Shown here one piece after another: positions 6,414 to 16,912 of a stretch of DNA of 34,670 nt. The translations under genes were made by a program, and so were the position numbers. Position 1 is the first letter of the stretch. Each line of letters begins with the position of its first letter. This DNA comes from Ruminococcus sp. YE282 (GTDB lineage: Bacteria > Bacillota > Clostridia > Oscillospirales > Acutalibacteraceae), in the NCBI GenBank assembly GCA_900101355.1, contig FMUV01000025.1, forward strand, positions 1 through 34,670, written 5' to 3'. The notes beneath the pieces are model-generated. The model did no database searches and was not told where the DNA came from. It saw only the letters and a program-made list of their open reading frames with translations.

Positions 6414-9400
6414 TTAATCATCAACCGATTCAAGCTCCGATTCTTCCACTTTTTTAAGTTCCTTTTTGTTAAAGGCATCATAAATCAAAGGAACAATGTA
6501 CAACGTCATAAATGTTGCATAAAGCAATCCGCCAATGCAGACAATTGCAATCGGCTGCATCATTTCGGCTCCTGTGCCGATTCCCAACGCCATAACCGAG
6601 AGTCCCAAAACAGTCGTAAGTGCTGTTATCAAAATCGGGCGCATACGAGTTTTGCCTGCCTCGACAATAGCCTCTGTTCTCTCTTTGCCGTCAAGTCTCA
6701 GCTGATTTATATAGTCAACAAGAACAATACCGTTGTTAACGATTATTCCGCACAACATAACAAATCCGACCAGTGAAACTACGCTGATGTCAAATCCTGT
6801 AATAAGCAATGCAATAAAACCACCGGTAAATGCAAGCGGAATTGTAAACATTATTATAAACGGTGATTTTAGGCTCTGGAACTGAATTACCATAATCAGA
6901 TAAATCAAAACAATTGCAAGAGCCATCATCAACATAAGCTGACCCACGGCATCCATAGTTGCCTTATCGGAACCTGAAAACTCAACCGTACAACCGTTTG
7001 GCAGGTCATAATCTGCTATCATTGACTTTGCACTGTTTGTAACTTCGGTAAGATTGTAACCGTCTTTTACAGTACCGCTTATTGTAAGGTATCTCTTTTG
7101 GTCCTGACGGTTGATTGTATTCATAGTTTCTGAATCAGAAATGTCAGCTACCTTAGAAAGTGCAACACTCTTTTCATTGCCTTCTTTATCGGTATAGGTG
7201 AGTGAAATATCGCCTATTGACTGTTTGGTAACTTTTTGTTCGTCACCCTTTACAACAACAACGTCTATATCGGTACCGTCGCTATTGGTAAGAGTTGTAG
7301 AGGTTTTTTCGCTGGATACAGCCGCAGCAACCTGCTGATAAACCTGTGCTACCGTAAGGTTGTTTTGAGCTGCTTTTTTCTTGTCAACCGTAACTTTAAT
7401 TTCAGGTGAAGTTGCGCCTATACCGCTGTTGGTTTCATCTACGCCTTCGATTGAACTAAGTTTTTCCGCAAGGTCACTTGCCGTATTTTTGAGTGTGTTC
7501 AAATCATCGCCGAAAAGTTCAAATTCAACACTTCCGTTTCCGAGCATAGATGTCATTGAACTTGATGAACCTGAACTTACGGTAACCTTTCCGTCTATTC
7601 CCTCAAGGTCTTTTGAAAGTCTGTCGGAAATTGTACCGCTCTGTTTTGCGTAATCATCCTTTAAAACGCCGTATGCTATAACCGTACCGGCATCATTAGA
7701 AGCCGATCCCGATGACATTCCCATCATACTTGAAGCATTTCCCGTCATTACTCCGGCTGTTTCAAACTCATCGTAATTATTGATAATATCATTTACATCT
7801 TCAGCAACAGAAATTGTGTCGTCAAGAGTTGCGTTATCGTCAAGAGTTATGTTCACCTGAAGCTCAGTACTGCTCATATCAGGCATAAAACTAAAGCCTC
7901 TTGCAAGAGTACCAAACATACTTGCAAACAATAAAGCGGCAACAACAATTATTGAAACCACTTTGTGTCTTAAAACAAAGCGGAGCGAACGCTCATACGT
8001 TTTCATAATCTTGCTGTTTTGAATATCTTTCTGCGGTTTTAACCTGCTCAACATTCTTTGGCTCATTGCAGGAACAAGGGTAAGGGCAACTATCAAACTT
8101 GCTATTAGAGAATATGCGATTGTCAACGCCATATCTACAAAAAGTTGACGTGTTATTCCCTCAACAAAAACAATCGGCAAAAATACGCATATTGTTGTCA
8201 AAGTTGAAGCGGCAATTGCACCTGCAACCTGTCTTGCGCCGTTGACGGCTGCCTGAACTGCCGAATATCCCAATCCCCTGAGTCTGTAAATATTCTCAAT
8301 TACAACTACGGAGTTATCAACAAGCATACCTACGCCTATTGCAAGTCCCGAAAGTGAAATCATATTCAGCGTTACGCCGCTGAAATACATAAGTACAATT
8401 GCAAACACAAGGCTTATAGGGATTGAACAAGCTACTATAATGGTAGGCTTTATGTCACGCAGGAACAGGAACAATATGATAATAGCAAGCACTGCGCCCA
8501 TGAGCAGATTTTGAAGAACGTTGTTAACAACAAGGTTAATATAATCGCCCTGATTATACAGATTTGTAAAGTGAAGTCCTTCATTTTGTTCGGAAAGCGT
8601 ATTTAATGCATCATTAATATTTGAGCATACCGTTGCGGTGGCAATATTACTTTGTTTTGAAAGACTGAGGACAACGCCGTCTTTTCCGTTAATTTTTGCA
8701 TAGACCTCGTCGGAATTGTCGGCAATAAATACATCTGCAACGTCACTGAGTTTTACAACGCCAAGTCCGTCAATGCCCGTGTCAAAAAGTGAAAGATTTT
8801 TGAGCTGTTCTTCGTCAGGAACCTTATCACCTACACGCACCATGTATTTTTGATTATTATCATCGGTAACATATCCGGCAGGCATCGAGAAATTTTGTGC
8901 GGTAAGGATTTTTGATATATTGTCAATTGTGACGGTATTATTCATATCCGCCTTGCTTTTTGCCTCATCTTTCTTTTGCGACAAATCATCAATTGAACTT
9001 TGAACCTCAGATTTTGCCGAATCAAGCTGAGAAGCCGCACTGCTGACTTCGCTTTGTTTTGAGTTAAGTGTTGAAAGTGCTGACGAAAGCTTATAATTTG
9101 CATTTGACTGCTGCTTTGAAAGCTCTGCAAGAGCTTGGTCAACGCTTATACTCTTATTTTCAAGTCCGTTGATTGTGTCATCGACCGTGGTTATTCCGGA
9201 GTTAATCTCGGATATTTGCGCAGAGATTTTCTTTAAATCACCGTCTAAGTTTTCACTGCTTGTTCCAAAGCTGACGAGTTTGCTGTCCAATGACTCAAGC
9301 GAAGAATCAATCTTTTTAATTGCTTCATTTATTGAAGCAATAGCGTCGGATAAGCCTTCCTTTGTTATGTTGTAATCATTGAGAGCTTCATCAATTTTTT

Positions 9401-10451
9401 GAAGCTGCTTTTCAAGCTCTTTATATTCGTCACTTGCAGGGTCAAGCGTCTTTTGTTTATCAAGGATTGCGTTATACTGTTCGTTAACAGAAGTCAAAGA
9501 TTTCAACTTATCGCTTAGAACCTGTCTTTGTGACTGCATATCGCTGTATGTAGTTTTGATTGTAAGCAAAGACTGATAGTTAGTTTCAAGGGTTTGCTTT
9601 GTTTGAGTCAGCGAAGCCTTCTGGTCAAGAAGCTGCATTTTTGCAGACAAAATCTGCGTTTTTCCGCTTTCAGACTGAGCCTGTGCTTGTGAAAGCTGTT
9701 CAGCCGCTTCCTGTTGCTGAGTGTTAATATCGTCAATAGAATCCGATATTGTCTGTGCGCCGCTTTCAGCATTGCTTATATTGCCGTCAATTTCTTTCTT
9801 TGCATCATTAAGTTTATCTTCCGCATCAGAAAACTGGTCATCAAGAGCGTTGGAAATTTTTTTGTTTAACTCGTCGATTTTCTTTTGAGATATAACTATG
9901 TTTTCTTTCTCTACAACTACGCCCTTGTCGGAAACCGAAGCTACACCGTCAATGCCCTCAATTTTGTTCATCAACTCATTGCTGACATAATCGGAAATTT
10001 CATTTCTGTCCTTACCGTCATAATCAACGGCAATCATTGCAACAGGAAGAATACTCGGGTTGGCTTTGATTAAATACGGAGTTCCGACGCCGTCAGGCCA
10101 ACTGTCGGAAATCGTATCAAGACTTGAACGCATATCAACAGTTACGGTATCCATATTAGTTCCATCGTTAAACTCTATGATAAGCATTGAATAATTATCG
10201 GTAGAATTTGATGTAATCTGCTTTACTCCGTCAACAGTTGAAAGTGACTGTTCAAGCGGCTTTGTTACTGTGTTTTCAACAGTTTCCGGTGTTTGACCGG
10301 CGTAGGTTGTCATTATCATCACATACGGAAAATCCATATTCGGGAGCAGGCTTGGCGTCATTTTTGTGAACGACACAACGCCCAAAACAATTACAAGCAC
10401 TACGCATACAAAAACCGTCATTGGTTTTTTTACACTGAATTTTGATAGCAT
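6414..10451 (-). CDS. RND-family efflux transporter with a large coiled-coil insertion
   Basis: The 1345-residue protein has the RND plan: an N-terminal helix (11-30), a porter domain, helices 2-6 with 'GVGMLVDNSVVVIENIYRL' in TM4, a second porter half and a C-terminal bundle with 'GIIVNNGIVLVDYINQLR'. The TM4 acidic residue is kept; the TM10 lysine of AcrB is Asn here. Residues of about 197-505 are a long Gln/Ser/Lys/Asp-rich heptad region inserted between 'SQKKIDELNKK' and 'ISKILTAQNFSMPAG', that is inside the PN2-like subdomain; ordinary RND permeases run directly through this point. This explains a length about 300 above the usual 1020-1060. The coiled coil may reach into the cell wall and replace a separate adaptor protein; that is inference. 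It follows tetR by 16 bases with ribosome site AGGAG. Substrate unknown. Confidence 0.9.
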   Translation of the reverse strand: MLSKFSVKKPMTVFVCVVLVIVLGVVSFTKMTPSLLPNMDFPYVMIMTTYAGQTPETVENTVTKPLEQSLSTVDGVKQITSNSTDNYSMLIIEFNDGTNMDTVTVDMRSSLDTISDSWPDGVGTPYLIKANPSILPVAMIAVDYDGKDRNEISDYVSNELMNKIEGIDGVASVSDKGVVVEKENIVISQKKIDELNKKISNALDDQFSDAEDKLNDAKKEIDGNISNAESGAQTISDSIDDINTQQQEAAEQLSQAQAQSESGKTQILSAKMQLLDQKASLTQTKQTLETNYQSLLTIKTTYSDMQSQRQVLSDKLKSLTSVNEQYNAILDKQKTLDPASDEYKELEKQLQKIDEALNDYNITKEGLSDAIASINEAIKKIDSSLESLDSKLVSFGTSSENLDGDLKKISAQISEINSGITTVDDTINGLENKSISVDQALAELSKQQSNANYKLSSALSTLNSKQSEVSSAASQLDSAKSEVQSSIDDLSQKKDEAKSKADMNNTVTIDNISKILTAQNFSMPAGYVTDDNNQKYMVRVGDKVPDEEQLKNLSLFDTGIDGLGVVKLSDVADVFIADNSDEVYAKINGKDGVVLSLSKQSNIATATVCSNINDALNTLSEQNEGLHFTNLYNQGDYINLVVNNVLQNLLMGAVLAIIILFLFLRDIKPTIIVACSIPISLVFAIVLMYFSGVTLNMISLSGLAIGVGMLVDNSVVVIENIYRLRGLGYSAVQAAVNGARQVAGAIAASTLTTICVFLPIVFVEGITRQLFVDMALTIAYSLIASLIVALTLVPAMSQRMLSRLKPQKDIQNSKIMKTYERSLRFVLRHKVVSIIVVAALLFASMFGTLARGFSFMPDMSSTELQVNITLDDNATLDDTISVAEDVNDIINNYDEFETAGVMTGNASSMMGMSSGSASNDAGTVIAYGVLKDDYAKQSGTISDRLSKDLEGIDGKVTVSSGSSSSMTSMLGNGSVEFELFGDDLNTLKNTASDLAEKLSSIEGVDETNSGIGATSPEIKVTVDKKKAAQNNLTVAQVYQQVAAAVSSEKTSTTLTNSDGTDIDVVVVKGDEQKVTKQSIGDISLTYTDKEGNEKSVALSKVADISDSETMNTINRQDQKRYLTISGTVKDGYNLTEVTNSAKSMIADYDLPNGCTVEFSGSDKATMDAVGQLMLMMALAIVLIYLIMVIQFQSLKSPFIIMFTIPLAFTGGFIALLITGFDISVVSLVGFVMLCGIIVNNGIVLVDYINQLRLDGKERTEAIVEAGKTRMRPILITALTTVLGLSVMALGIGTGAEMMQPIAIVCIGGLLYATFMTLYIVPLIYDAFNKKELKKVEESELESVDD

Positions 10452-10467
10452 ATGTTTCTCCTAACTT

Positions 10468-11085
10468 TTAAAATTGTGCCACGGCACCTGATTTTACTAT
10501 TTCAAGCTTTCGCAGAAAAGTTTTTTTAACTGTTTGATAATCAACGTCGATTACAAAGTAATTAAATATTGCGTTCTTCAGCAACTGAGTCAAAATCTGA
10601 GAAAGATACTCTACGTCCTCGGAAGACTTGAATTTAAGATTATCGGTATTATACTGCTTTGCAATTTTGTTGAGTTCTTCAAAGCCGTTAAATCTGTTGA
10701 GCAAATATTCCGAAACTAAATCATCGTTAGCTCTAAGGCTCCGCAACAGATTTTTTAAAATAACTTTTTGGGTTTTGTCCTGAGCAAACTTAGTAATTAT
10801 TTCAAATAATTTTTCGTACGTGTAGAAAATGTCGCCGTTTGAATATTCCAAGGCTTTGTTTGCACCCTCAATTGACAAATCAACAAACGACTTGGTTAAA
10901 ACCTCAACCAAATCAACCTTATCGTCAAAATACTGATAAAAACTTCCGCGGGAAATGTTTGCAGCCTTCACAATTCTGTTAATGCTGACCTTTTCGGTGG
11001 AAGAACTTGAAAATTCCTCTACAATAGCGTCAATTATCCTCTGACGTTTTTGTTCGGGCAGATTATAAAATGTTCTTTTAATCAT
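10468..11085 (-). CDS. TetR-family repressor of the RND efflux operon
   Basis: This 205-residue protein has an N-terminal helix-turn-helix ('RQRIIDAIVEEFS...VSINRIVKAANISRGSFYQYFDDKVDLVEVL', about residues 9-58), the typical TetR DNA-binding domain, and a divergent ligand-binding C-terminal part. It is the first gene of the operon and the RND transporter follows after 16 bases. A perfect palindrome covers its own transcription start, so it very probably represses itself and the transporter until a ligand binds. The ATG at 11085 is preferred although the AAGGGG site is 12 bases away; an in-frame TTG at 11109 lies only about 11 bases from the predicted transcription start and lacks a ribosome site. 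Confidence 0.88.
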   Translation of the reverse strand: MIKRTFYNLPEQKRQRIIDAIVEEFSSSSTEKVSINRIVKAANISRGSFYQYFDDKVDLVEVLTKSFVDLSIEGANKALEYSNGDIFYTYEKLFEIITKFAQDKTQKVILKNLLRSLRANDDLVSEYLLNRFNGFEELNKIAKQYNTDNLKFKSSEDVEYLSQILTQLLKNAIFNYFVIDVDYQTVKKTFLRKLEIVKSGAVAQF

Positions 11086-11109
11086 AAAAACAAAACACCC
11101 CTTTTGCAA

Positions 11110-11126
11110 TATGACATACTGTCATA
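11110..11126. promoter_or_regulatory. TetR operator palindrome
   Basis: TATGACA-tac-TGTCATA is a perfect 7-bp inverted repeat with a 3-base centre, directly downstream of the -10 box and across the predicted transcription start of the tetR-RND operon. Size, symmetry and place are typical of TetR-family operators. Binding by the adjacent repressor is inferred. Confidence 0.75.
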
Positions 11127-11155
11127 ATTCTAACATTTTGCAAAAAGGGTGTCAA
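11127..11155 (-). promoter_or_regulatory. Sigma-A promoter of the tetR-RND operon
   Basis: TTGACA (11155-11150) and TAGAAT (11132-11127) are 17 bases apart on the minus strand; transcription would start near 11120, inside the operator. An outer 15-bp inverted repeat with one mismatch (11095-11109 with 11138-11152) spans the whole control region; its right arm falls in the promoter spacer. Confidence 0.8.
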
Positions 11156-11422
11156 TGTATACATTTCCGATATTTTGTTAACTAAACATATTTTCTTGTG
11201 AAAATTGACTTTATCGCAATTATTAATAGCATAATATATATTTACAAAAATAATAAATATACTAATTATGTTCTTTTAATCGAAGCAACGTTCTGCTTTG
11301 ATTGCAGAAAACTGAGCTTGTGACTGATTACAAGAAGTGCATAAGAGCACTTACTCAGGGGTTCAGCGGAAATTATAACTAAACTGAAATTTTGAACGAA
11401 ACCTGCCTTAGAGGCAAAAAAT
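11156..11422. other. Intergenic region with a cluster of hairpins
   Basis: No gene is seen in the DNA between tetR and the YbaK gene. The left half is plain AT-rich sequence. The right half holds four short stems in a row: 11280-11301 (8 bp, one G-U), 11317-11334 (5 bp), 11335-11352 (6 bp) and 11404-11416 (5 bp). The last part, 11364-11416, resembles the intergenic sequence at 29072-29125. It could be a small structured RNA or a decayed repeat; there is no obvious promoter. Confidence 0.35.
11364..11416 (+). repeat. Dispersed intergenic element, copy 1 (candidate)
   Basis: On the plus strand this segment shares GGAA(A)TTATAACT, then TGAAATT and TGA, then CTTA-AGGCA, in the same order and spacing as the minus strand of 29072-29125. 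It ends in the stem TGCCT/AGGCA. No coding potential is seen. Confidence 0.4.
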
Positions 11423-11902
11423 CTATGCTTTGATTATATCCGCACACTGTCCGTCGGTAAGTTTTATGAGGTCCTGAGGCGCAAGGTCGATTTGATAACC
11501 TATTTTCCCTGCGCTTACAATAATCTTCGGAATTTCCAAAGCGGTAATATGATACGTTGTTTTATACTTTTTCTTCATGCCGACAGGAGAACATCCGCCT
11601 CTGATATATCCGGTAATTTTGTTAATATCTTTTACGTGTATCATTTCAACCGATTTTTCTTTTACGCTCTTTGCGCATTTTTTGAGGTCAAGCTCCTCCG
11701 CAACCGGTACGACAAACACATAATAGTTGCCGCTCAAGCCCTTTGTAACAAGTGTTTTGAAGACATAATCAGGGTTCTGACCAAGCAATTTGGCAACACT
11801 GATACCGTCAACCGCATCTTTGTTGTGAGCGTATTCGTGAGAAACATAATTTATTTTTTCTTTATCAAGTATTCTCATTACATTTGTTTTAAATTCAGAC
11901 AT
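11423..11902 (-). CDS. ybaK: YbaK/EbsC-family aminoacyl-tRNA deacylase
   Basis: The 159-residue protein belongs to the YbaK/EbsC family, single-domain trans-editing enzymes that hydrolyse mischarged tRNA; the best studied member, E. coli YbaK, clears Cys-tRNA(Pro). Visible marks are 'AVDGISVAKLLGQNPDYVFKTLV', with the Lys of the family 'VFKTL' motif, 'YYVFVVPVAEELDLKKCAK' and 'GYIRGGCSPVGMKKKY', which is the conserved G-G-x-S-P-x-G glycine loop. Length fits the family (about 155-160). The ATG at 11902 has a GGGTG site 5 bases upstream; a TTG four codons earlier is less likely. It stands alone and diverges from the V-ATPase operon. Substrate specificity within the family cannot be told from sequence. 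Confidence 0.88.
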   Translation of the reverse strand: MSEFKTNVMRILDKEKINYVSHEYAHNKDAVDGISVAKLLGQNPDYVFKTLVTKGLSGNYYVFVVPVAEELDLKKCAKSVKEKSVEMIHVKDINKITGYIRGGCSPVGMKKKYKTTYHITALEIPKIIVSAGKIGYQIDLAPQDLIKLTDGQCADIIKA

Positions 11903-11918
11903 AATATCACCCAAAATG

Positions 11919-11947
11919 ATTTTATAACCGATTAAATATTATGTCAA
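11919..11947 (-). promoter_or_regulatory. Possible promoter of the YbaK gene
   Basis: TTGACA (11947-11942) and TAAAAT (11924-11919) are 17 bases apart on the minus strand. The start would fall near 11912, giving a leader of only about 10 bases, so a slightly different start or promoter is possible. Confidence 0.4.
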
Positions 11948-12065
11948 TAAAAATAGTAAATGTTAAAATGCACAAAAGCATGATTTTGTTTTTATGCATT
12001 ACTTCAAAAATGTGTGATTTATAGACATTTTAAATTATTTGTCTAAAACTTCAGGTTAAATTTTA

Positions 12066-12095
12066 TTGACTTTTTACAGGAAATTATGTTATATT
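12066..12095 (+). promoter_or_regulatory. Sigma-A promoter of the V-type ATPase operon
   Basis: TTGACT (12066-12071) and TATATT (12090-12095) are separated by 18 bases, with the start expected near 12102, about 70 bases before the first ATG. A longer inverted repeat (AATGCA/TGCATT, 11967-12000) lies upstream and has no assigned role. Confidence 0.6.
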
Positions 12096-12171
12096 ACAGT
12101 CATGCAGGAATAAAATATAGTTTAATTTTCACATTAATTCGCCATAAAATTCATATTAAAAGGAGAAAATA

Positions 12172-12483
12172 ATGGCTAAAGATATGTTAGAAGCTGTTTT
12201 TGCCGCCGAAGAAGAATGTAAAAACCGTGAAAACGATGCAAAAACTAAGGCTTCAAATCAAAAAGAACAGGCTAAGGCTGATGCCAAAAGAATAATAAAA
12301 GAAGCCGAACAAAAAGCCTATGCAAAAGCAGAAGCGGATTTTGAACAAGCAAAACTTGACGGAAAAGATATGCTTGGCAAGGCTAAGCAGCAGGCTGAAA
12401 TGCAATGTGCGGTCATTGCGGATACAGCTGACAGAAATCGCACAAAGGTCATCGACAACGTAGTTAAAATGATTTTAAACTGA
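12172..12483 (+). CDS. V-type ATP synthase peripheral-stalk subunit G/H
   Basis: This 103-residue, almost wholly charged helical protein (Ala/Lys/Glu-rich, e.g. 'EQAKADAKRIIKEAEQKAY') is the right-handed coiled-coil partner of subunit E in the peripheral stalk of bacterial and archaeal V/A-ATPases (NtpF in Enterococcus hirae, AhaH in methanogens). Sequence alone is weak because many coiled coils look alike, but it is the first gene of a complete V-ATPase operon, directly before subunit I, as in other Clostridia. An AGGAG site precedes the ATG by 7 bases. Confidence 0.8.
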   Translation: MAKDMLEAVFAAEEECKNRENDAKTKASNQKEQAKADAKRIIKEAEQKAYAKAEADFEQAKLDGKDMLGKAKQQAEMQCAVIADTADRNRTKVIDNVVKMILN

Positions 12484-12516
12484 CAAACAGAAGTATTAAA
12501 AGTGTGGTGATACTAA

Positions 12517-14978
<2,462 letters not shown>

Positions 14979-15026
14979 TGCAAACGCACCCAAGAAATTT
15001 GAAAATCAAAGAAAGGTGGGGTTTGT

Positions 15027-15608
15027 ATGAATAACGGCGATAAGATTCTTAATAGGATAAAATCAGACTGTGATGAAAGCATAAGAAAGATTGAAACGGA
15101 AGCACAGGAGTCGTGTGAAAAAATCCTTAACGAAGCAAAAATCCAAGCAGATAAAATTTCTGCTGAAATTCAGGAAAACGCTAAGGATAAAATTGCCCAG
15201 ATTCACGCTTCGTCAAAAAGCAGAGCAGAACTTGAAATAAGAAATCTTTTGCTTCAAAAACGCAGAAGTGAAATTGACAAAACGGTTAACAAAGTTTTGG
15301 ATTACCTTATTAATCTTGACAGCAAAAAATATTTTGATGTAATATATGCGCTCGCTTCAAAACTTAAAGGAAAACAAGGCGAGATTCTGCTTAACGGCAA
15401 AGATATTAAAAGACTGCCCGATGATTTTGAACAGAAGCTTAAAAATTCAGGCATAAATGCAACAGTGAGTAAAACTCCTGTGGATATTTGCGGAGGATTT
15501 ATACTCAGATGCGGTGATATAGAAGAAAATATGGAATTTACCGCAATCATTGCTGCGAACCGTGACAGAATAGATGATTTAATAAATCGCGAACTGTTTG
15601 CAGAGTAA
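15027..15608 (+). CDS. ntpE: V-type ATP synthase subunit E (peripheral stalk)
   Basis: The 193-residue protein has an N-terminal helical, charged half (1-95), which pairs with the small G/H subunit, and a globular C-terminal half that docks on the B subunit. 'GGFILRCGDIEENMEFTAII...RDRIDDLINRELF' near the C-terminus is the typical E-subunit ending. It follows ntpK by 48 bases with a strong GGTGGGG ribosome site, and precedes ntpC by 9 bases, the usual order. Confidence 0.9.
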   Translation: MNNGDKILNRIKSDCDESIRKIETEAQESCEKILNEAKIQADKISAEIQENAKDKIAQIHASSKSRAELEIRNLLLQKRRSEIDKTVNKVLDYLINLDSKKYFDVIYALASKLKGKQGEILLNGKDIKRLPDDFEQKLKNSGINATVSKTPVDICGGFILRCGDIEENMEFTAIIAANRDRIDDLINRELFAE

Positions 15609-15617
15609 GGAGGATAT

Positions 15618-16586
15618 ATGGGATTATCATATGAATTTTCCATCGGCTCTGTAAGTGCAAAAGAAAAATATCTCTTTACCAATTCGGACATTGAACAGAT
15701 GCTTGCCTGTAAAAATATTGATGAACTTTGCCGTTTGCTGTGTGATAAAGGTTATGGCGACGGCGACACTGTTGACGAGGTCATTGAAAGCCACACAAAA
15801 GAGCTTTGGAGCTATCTTAAAAGCATTACACCCGACTTTGAAATTTTTTCACCGTTCATCATTCAAAATGACATTCATAATCTCAAAGTTGTATTAAAAG
15901 GAACAATGTCTGACAGAGATTACAAAAACTTGCTTGTCACTCCCAACACCATTGATTTTAACGTCATTGAGGAAGCAGTCAAAAACAGAAAATTTTCATT
16001 GTTCCCCGAATGGCTTGCAAAGCTCGCCGATGAGGCTTATGAGATACTTGCGCACAAATCCGATGCAAGAGCGTGCGACGCTATAATTGACGCTGCGGCA
16101 ATGAAAGAAATGCTTGTAATGTCGCAAAAGTATTCAAAATTTTTGAGCGAATATTTTAAAACGTTAATTTTTTACAATGATATTAAAATCTCTATCCGCT
16201 GTGCAAGGACAGGCACAACAAAGGATTTTCTTCAAAAGGCTCTTGTTGACGTTGACGGATTCAGGAAAGAAGAAGTCATCGCTGCCGCATTAAAAGGTAT
16301 TACAACCCTTGAGGACGAGCTTTCAAAAAGAAGTGAATACGATTGCAATATTGCAATTGAGGAATACAAAAACTCACCCTCGGATTTTGAAAAATTTGTT
16401 GACAACAAGCTGATAAAAATGGCTAAAGAACGATGCAAATTCACAAGAGAGGGTGCCGAACCGCTAATCGGATTTTACCTTGGCAATATTGCAGAAAAAA
16501 CTGTAATTCACATAATAGCAAGCGGCATCAGAACAAAATCGGATGAAAGCACCATAAGAGAAAGGCTGCGTGAAATATATGGCTAA
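15618..16586 (+). CDS. ntpC: V-type ATP synthase subunit C (subunit d)
   Basis: This 322-residue, mostly helical protein is the funnel-shaped socket joining the central rotor (D and F) to the K ring. Family marks include the N-terminal 'YLFTNSDIEQMLACKNIDELCRLL', 'FIIQNDIHNLKVVLKG' and the C-terminal 'EPLIGFYLGNIAEKTVIHIIASGI'. GGAGG lies 5 bases upstream of the ATG. The gene overlaps the next one by 8 bases, so the two are translationally coupled. Confidence 0.92.
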   Translation: MGLSYEFSIGSVSAKEKYLFTNSDIEQMLACKNIDELCRLLCDKGYGDGDTVDEVIESHTKELWSYLKSITPDFEIFSPFIIQNDIHNLKVVLKGTMSDRDYKNLLVTPNTIDFNVIEEAVKNRKFSLFPEWLAKLADEAYEILAHKSDARACDAIIDAAAMKEMLVMSQKYSKFLSEYFKTLIFYNDIKISIRCARTGTTKDFLQKALVDVDGFRKEEVIAAALKGITTLEDELSKRSEYDCNIAIEEYKNSPSDFEKFVDNKLIKMAKERCKFTREGAEPLIGFYLGNIAEKTVIHIIASGIRTKSDESTIRERLREIYG

Positions 16587-16902
16587 GAATGTGGCTGTTA
16601 TAGGCGACTCCGAAAGTATAAAAGGATTTGGAACAATCGGTCTTGATATTTTTCCCTGTGATAGCACAGAAGAGGTTGCACATCTTTTCAGAAGAATTGC
16701 AGACAGCGACAATTACGCTGTTATATATCTTACCGAAGAAGTTTTTAACTTGGTTGAAAAAGAGCGCAGCCGTTACGAAAGCAGACTTACCCCCGCAGTT
16801 ATACCCATTCCGGGGGTAAAAGGAAACACAAATATCGGCATATCCCGACTTTCGTCATTTGTGGAAAAAGCCGTCGGCTCAGACATAATCTTCAACGATT
16901 GA
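16579..16902 (+). CDS. V-type ATP synthase subunit F (rotor, NtpG-type)
   Basis: This 107-residue protein has a Rossmann-like fold typical of subunit F ('[25 protein letters not shown]...[10 protein letters not shown]...[11 protein letters not shown]'). It binds subunit D in the central shaft and stimulates ATPase activity. It is called NtpG in E. hirae and AtpF in many annotations, so no symbol is assigned here. The ATG at 16579, inside the ntpC end, is preferred over a GTG at 16570; neither has a clear ribosome site, which fits coupling to ntpC. Confidence 0.88.
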   Translation: MAKNVAVIGDSESIKGFGTIGLDIFPCDSTEEVAHLFRRIADSDNYAVIYLTEEVFNLVEKERSRYESRLTPAVIPIPGVKGNTNIGISRLSSFVEKAVGSDIIFND

Positions 16903-16912
16903 GGTGTATAAT

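Noticed and set aside
6414..10451. Coiled-coil region of the RND gene as a separate adaptor gene or a misassembly
   Set aside because: The frame is continuous with no internal stop, and both flanks match consecutive parts of one RND porter domain.
11492..11935. 147-codon open frame on the plus strand opposite the YbaK gene
   Set aside because: It mirrors a well-supported gene, has no ribosome site and shows no recognisable protein.
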